Origin: an uncultured Ignavibacteriota bacterium
GTDB taxonomy: Bacteria > Bacteroidota > Ignavibacteria > UBA10030 > UBA8401
Assembly (NCBI GenBank): GCA_903861125.1
Contig: CAIOTF010000042.1
Span: 302,477-366,476 of the forward strand
Length of the DNA: 64,000 nt
Reading direction: 5' to 3'
Below, piece by piece: positions 60,820 to 64,000 of this stretch. The position numbers and the translations under genes are program-made. A model generated the notes under the pieces. That model was not told where the DNA came from. It was given only the letters and a program-made list of their open reading frames with translations, and searched no databases. Within the stretch, counting starts at the first letter, position 1. The number at the start of each line of letters is the position of its first letter.

Positions 60820-61829
60820 AGTTCCAGATTGGCAATTGCTGTAGCATTGATCGGTGAAAAGATCGACCGTTGATATTTTCGGTATCCTACTTCGGCAATC
60901 ATTGCGCCGTTGTCGGTGCAGTACTCAAATTTTGGGATGAACAATTGCAATCCATTCTTCTCTGCCGCTTTTTTCATCTCATCGCGCAGACGGGAATTTG
61001 CCGAGACTCCACCGGCAACAGCTATATCGCGTACACCGTACTGTTGTGCGGCACGGATCGTCTTTTGAACAAGAACATCAACAACGGATGACTGGAAACT
61101 TGCACAGATATCGGCAAGAAGCTGTTCCGGGATTTCTGTATCGCGCAGTTTATTGTCGCGAAGGTAATACAGTACCGACGTCTTTATTCCGCTGAAGCTG
61201 AAGTGAAAATCGTTCTCCGTTGCATACGGCCGGGGAAATTTTATCGCATTCGGATTTCCCTTCTTTGCATATATATCGATCTGCGGTCCGCCGGGATATC
61301 CCAAGTTCAGCATTTTTGCGACTTTATCGAACGCTTCACCCGCCGCATCATCCTTTGTTTCGCCGACGATCTCGTAGGTAAATTCATCCTTCAATAATAC
61401 CAGCTGCGTGTGACCGCCGGAGACCGTTAAATTCATAGAAGGAAATTGCGGAACAGGATCGTCGATGAAATTGGAATAGATATGCGCTTCCATATGATTA
61501 ACGGCGATGAACGGTATGCCGAGTCCATACGCGAACGCTTTACCGAAATTCACGCCGACAAGAAGCGAGCCCATCAATCCGGGACCGACCGCAACAGCAA
61601 CGGCTGAGAGTTCTTCTTTACGCACCTCCGCTTTTGCCATTGCTTCATTCACCACCGGTACGATCAGTTTTTGATGAGCGCGCGAAGCAAGTTCGGGCAC
61701 TACTCCGCCATACTGTTCGTGCACGATCTGCGATGAGATGATATTTGACAATAGCTTCCCGTTGCGGATAACGGCTACGGATGTCTCGTCGCACGAAGTT
61801 TCTAAACCAAGAATTGTCACTGTCTGCAT
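60816..61829 (-). CDS. tsaD: tRNA N6-adenosine threonylcarbamoyltransferase
   Basis: TsaD moves the threonylcarbamoyl group to adenosine-37 of ANN-decoding tRNAs. The 337-residue protein has TILGLETSCDETSVA, GGVVPELASRAHQ, the metal-binding NHMEAHIYSNF (His112 and His116), VSGGHTQL and VAGGVSANSRLRDE. The ATG chosen is preceded by a possible TTG five codons upstream. tsaB and tsaE lie 20 kb away. Confidence 0.96.
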   Translation of the reverse strand: MQTVTILGLETSCDETSVAVIRNGKLLSNIISSQIVHEQYGGVVPELASRAHQKLIVPVVNEAMAKAEVRKEELSAVAVAVGPGLMGSLLVGVNFGKAFAYGLGIPFIAVNHMEAHIYSNFIDDPVPQFPSMNLTVSGGHTQLVLLKDEFTYEIVGETKDDAAGEAFDKVAKMLNLGYPGGPQIDIYAKKGNPNAIKFPRPYATENDFHFSFSGIKTSVLYYLRDNKLRDTEIPEQLLADICASFQSSVVDVLVQKTIRAAQQYGVRDIAVAGGVSANSRLRDEMKKAAEKNGLQLFIPKFEYCTDNGAMIAEVGYRKYQRSIFSPINATAIANLEL

Positions 61830-61904
61830 AAGAGAATATAGCAAAAGTCAGTTGAAATTCAATTCACACCCGGTGCGGATGATACCGAAAGCGTAAAAAT
61901 AAAA

Positions 61905-61938
61905 ATGCCCTAATAAAGTATCTTCTTTATCAGGGCAT
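61905..61938 (-). terminator. intrinsic terminator after the DUF4097 gene
   Basis: A 14-bp stem (ATGCCCTGATAAAG with CTTTATTAGGGCAT, one G-U) and a 6-base loop are followed on the minus strand by TTTTTATTTTT-like sequence. It separates the DUF4097 gene from tsaD. Confidence 0.85.
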
Positions 61939-61958
61939 ACGAAACATTCAACGACAAT

Positions 61959-62948
61959 CTATTTTAGCACGGCAATCCGGATGCTTCCACCCGAAGTGCT
62001 GGCACGGATTGGATTCCCGCCGCCGTTGATCTTACCGTGCAGTTCGCTATCCCTTACTTTCCCACGCACCGTTACCGGCAGATCGCAATCAACAGAACCG
62101 CCGCTTGTTTCTGCATCGACATCTGCGCCGATACCATCCTTCACAAATATTTCGATATCACCGCCGGATGTTTCAACATCAATTCCTTTGTTATCTCCAG
62201 ACACTTTTACCGTAACTCCGCCCCCCGATGTTCCCCCTTTCACGCTGCCGTCAACACTGGTGAATTCAACATCACCGCCGGATGTATTCCCTTTAACATT
62301 TCCATAAATATTTTCGCACAGCACATTTCCGCCGGAGGTTTCCGCATCAACATCTCCTTTAATATCCCTGACATCAATATTTCCGCCCGATGTTGAAACA
62401 ATGGTTTTCCCTTCAATTTTTTCCACAGTAATATTTCCACCGCTCGTAGTATAGTCAACTTTGCCGGTAAGATTCCGGGAATGGACATTCCCTCCCGAAG
62501 TTTTGACTGTTGTATTGAATTTTTTTGGTGTGTAGATAGTATAATGAGCTTCGAGATTCCCAACATGCCATTTAAAGAAACCTTTTTCCCGCACTTTCCC
62601 GGTCACGGTGACCGTGTTTCCTTCCTGTTTGAACTCAACCACATATTTATCTGCGCGGCTGTCGCTCCCTTCGATCTCGACCACCACACTCACTTCATTC
62701 TTTTCCCACGAATCAATCTTCACCGTTCCTGCATCTGCATCAACGATAACCTCGCCTCCTTCTTGAACGGCAAATTGCTTCTCATATTTCCGGTTCCTGT
62801 CATCACCGGAACTTGATGCTTCGGCATCACTGATACCTGTTTCGGTTTTAGTATATCCCCGTGAATGAGAATATGCAATAAGACCTGTAACAAATACGGC
62901 TGTGAGAAGAACAAAAAGTGTTAACCGGAGCAGCGTAGACGAGTTCAT
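61959..62948 (-). CDS. exported DUF4097-type beta-solenoid repeat protein
   Basis: The 329-residue protein has an N-terminal hydrophobic segment (LLRLTLFVLLTAVFVTGLIAY, in part, likely a signal peptide or anchor), a leader domain with AVQEGGEVIVDADAG and a run of TSGG-started repeats. Five consecutive repeats are exactly 18 residues long (for example TSGGNIDVRDIKGDVDAE), then longer ones of 20 and 21 residues, ending in TSGGSIRIAVLK. Glycine and asparagine recur at set places, as expected for a beta-solenoid. DUF4097 proteins are of unknown function. RBS AAAGG is clear. Confidence 0.88.
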   Translation of the reverse strand: MNSSTLLRLTLFVLLTAVFVTGLIAYSHSRGYTKTETGISDAEASSSGDDRNRKYEKQFAVQEGGEVIVDADAGTVKIDSWEKNEVSVVVEIEGSDSRADKYVVEFKQEGNTVTVTGKVREKGFFKWHVGNLEAHYTIYTPKKFNTTVKTSGGNVHSRNLTGKVDYTTSGGNITVEKIEGKTIVSTSGGNIDVRDIKGDVDAETSGGNVLCENIYGNVKGNTSGGDVEFTSVDGSVKGGTSGGGVTVKVSGDNKGIDVETSGGDIEIFVKDGIGADVDAETSGGSVDCDLPVTVRGKVRDSELHGKINGGGNPIRASTSGGSIRIAVLK

Positions 62949-63327
62949 AGATTTTTCCTTTGTGTTTGATTGTCTTATAACGAGAAACACTTGTAAAAGT
63001 TACGCAATATTTGTCTTTTTTGGACCTGTTTGAAAGAAATATGGAATCCAATATCTTCCGTTTTCATTTTTTTAGATCGTTAATAACCTATTCTTACAAT
63101 TCTAAATATTTGTTTTCACTTACAATCTTCCATTGTGCACAATATTCTTTCTTTATTTGAATATACTATACGTTGGCAACAGGTCTACCTTAACGTAAAT
63201 GTTAATGATTTCTAATAAGTATTTAAGGGGTGTTTAGGGAAAATCGAATTAAATTATACGGAACCAGCAATAATTCATAATTAACGCACGTTTCAATAAT
63301 TTTATAATAAAGTTTTTAGGGGTGTTC
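62949..63327. other. AT-rich intergenic stretch, possible divergent promoters
   Basis: No gene was found on either strand. A perfect TATAAT box occurs on the plus strand (bases 63303-63308) with a weak TTAACG 16 bases upstream, ahead of the small ORF that follows. The minus strand would carry the promoter of the DUF4097 gene, but no confident boxes were found. Confidence 0.4.
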
Positions 63328-63424
63328 ATGAAAAGTCCAATTGTTCCGGCATTAGCCGCTCTCGCCGTTGTTTTTTTTCTTTTTCTTTTAATCAGGGAAG
63401 TAATGTGCTGATATTGGAAGGTTA
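63328..63424 (+). pseudogene. truncated start of an exported protein
   Basis: From the ATG (RBS AGGGG just upstream) the frame reads MKSPIVPALAALAVVFFLFLL, a signal-peptide-like start, and stops after 27 residues. The T-rich run in the middle invites a frameshift: with a two-base shift the frame continues to FNQGSNVLILEG and then stops, which resembles the start of a secreted mature protein. It is either a decayed gene or an unrelated short peptide. Confidence 0.35.
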
Positions 63425-63472
63425 ACGATATGCTAAGTATTTATTTGATGAAGATAATCTCCCAAGATTTCT

Positions 63473-63689
63473 TTACTTCTTAATATTTTCTATCAGGTCG
63501 TCTGCAATTTGTTTAAAAACAATATAGACACCAGATGGTTTTTCTATTCTATAAATTAGCATAGAAAATGTTTGATCCATTGAACATTTGTCCTACCATA
63601 ACCCTAACTAAATACTTATTTATACATTCTGCGTAATCATCACCGACTTCATATTTAATTTACCGTAAGGTTATTTGGTGTTGTGCCAT
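63473..63689 (-). pseudogene. decayed small gene, about 72 codons
   Basis: The minus strand starts at ATG with AQHQITLR, meets an in-frame TAA, then continues IKYEVGDDYAECINKYL and RVMVGQMFN, and needs one frameshift to continue MDQTFSMLIYRIEKPSG and QIADDLIENIKK to a stop. The joined protein has a normal composition, so it was probably a real gene that has one stop and one frameshift. The family is unknown. It lies next to an insertion sequence. Confidence 0.45.
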
Positions 63690-63863
63690 AATGGAATACC
63701 TTAAGTATATTTAAAATAATAACAGGCACTTCCACTCATAGTATTGTCACCGCTTATCTTAAAAGCTTCTAATAATCAATTCTTACGTTTTATACATTTG
63801 CTCACACTATTTCGCATAAAGGACAAAAGCCTCCGCTGAATTATAAAAACTACGCGTTTACTG
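63690..63863. other. noncoding stretch before the insertion sequence
   Basis: AT-rich sequence with no convincing reading frame, repeat or hairpin on either strand. Confidence 0.4.
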
Positions 63864-63865
63864 AG

Positions 63866-64000
63866 CTGTACCCCAAAAACTGGACAGGTATCTTAGGTGG
63901 AAAATATGTAACCTTTCACCAAAGGAGATCCAGCAATGAAGAGAATCCGTCGAACGCATAGTGCAGCATTTAAGACAAAAATAGCATTGGAATCATTAAA
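63866..64000 (+). mobile_element. left end of an IS3-family insertion sequence (runs off window)
   Basis: The terminal sequence CTGTACCCCAAAAACTGGAC followed by AGGT is a typical IS3-family left end. An AAAGGAGA site leads to the first transposase frame 70 bases inside. The rest of the element lies outside. No direct repeat could be checked because only one side is present. Confidence 0.8.
63936..64000 (+). CDS. IS3-family transposase OrfA (HTH), N-terminal fragment
   Basis: The frame from ATG reads MKRIRRTHSAAFKTKIALE, the usual opening of OrfA helix-turn-helix proteins (family pattern HSAEFKAKVALEAIKG). Only 21 complete codons are in the window. The RBS AAGGAG is ideally placed, seven bases upstream. 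OrfB would follow by a programmed frameshift outside the window. Confidence 0.85.
   Translation, partial: MKRIRRTHSAAFKTKIALESL

Noticed and set aside
61959..62520. Repeated DNA that could suggest a CRISPR or tandem array
   Set aside because: The repeats are coding (TSGG repeats of the DUF4097 protein), with no spacer-repeat structure.
1..64000. tRNA, rRNA and CRISPR arrays
   Set aside because: Intergenic regions were read on both strands; no cloverleaf, rRNA segment or regular direct repeat with spacers was recognised. A dedicated tRNA search could still find one.

Overview
The window looks like chromosomal DNA of a member of the Bacteroidota/Ignavibacteriota (FCB) group. The evidence is type IX secretion genes (sprA and porX side by side), a secreted protein with an NPFNP-type C-terminal sorting domain, a rpmE promoter carrying the Bacteroidota-style TAnnTTTG element, an ECF sigma/anti-sigma pair, and many starts without a clear Shine-Dalgarno. 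The form of the sorting domain is most like Ignavibacteria, but that placement is an inference. No rRNA, tRNA or CRISPR array was seen. Almost every gene between about 0.4 and 63 kb is on the minus strand. The only plus-strand genes are a partial ppx/gppA gene at the left edge and a remnant plus a new IS3-type element at the right edge.

Layout in the direction of transcription (right to left). 64.0-63.3 kb: start of an IS3-family element, a decayed small gene and a truncated signal-peptide ORF. 62.9-55.2 kb: a DUF4097 repeat protein, then tsaD-trpA-chorismate mutase-mltG, rpmE, a GxxExxY gene inside a small inverted-repeat element, a GlmU-like acyl/nucleotidyltransferase and rsmB. 55.1-50.1 kb: a Kbl-type enzyme, two tandem membrane acyltransferase paralogues and rmuC. 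50.0-40.4 kb: sprA-porX-tsaE-tsaB, coupling the type IX translocon, its PglZ-type response regulator and tRNA t6A genes. 40.4-33.8 kb: accD, arginase, panC, a stand-alone GlmU-type pyrophosphorylase domain, a small exported protein, a LytR_C protein, rsfS and argS.

33.6-15.3 kb: an exopolysaccharide/O-antigen locus of fourteen genes: rfbB, an SLBB export protein, Wzz, Wzx, Wzy, several glycosyltransferases, a DUF268 protein, an active polyprenyl glycosylphosphotransferase, a DPM1-like synthase and a GT2 fused to a degenerate glycosylphosphotransferase. A type IX-secreted YCF48 repeat protein lies inside it. A TTGATA/TATGAT promoter starts the locus, and a weak hairpin lies in its leader. 15.3-11.4 kb: accA, thioesterase, a 52-residue Trm112-like protein, nadC and a second flippase. 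11.4-8.1 kb: two cobalamin riboswitches, each followed by an intrinsic terminator, upstream of a DUF6580-like membrane protein and a BtuB-type receptor. 8.0-0.4 kb: pgi-nanE-Wzi-like, then sigma factor/anti-sigma/Spy-like, cysteine desulfurase and a lipoprotein.

Functionally the region joins envelope construction (export polysaccharide, type IX secretion, peptidoglycan cutting by MltG, fatty-acid precursors from AccA/AccD) with core translation genes (TsaB, TsaD, TsaE, ArgS, RsfS, L31, RsmB). The accessory observations most worth checking are the twin B12 riboswitch module with its uncharacterised membrane protein, the GT2/dead-PGT fusion, and the GxxExxY inverted-repeat element.
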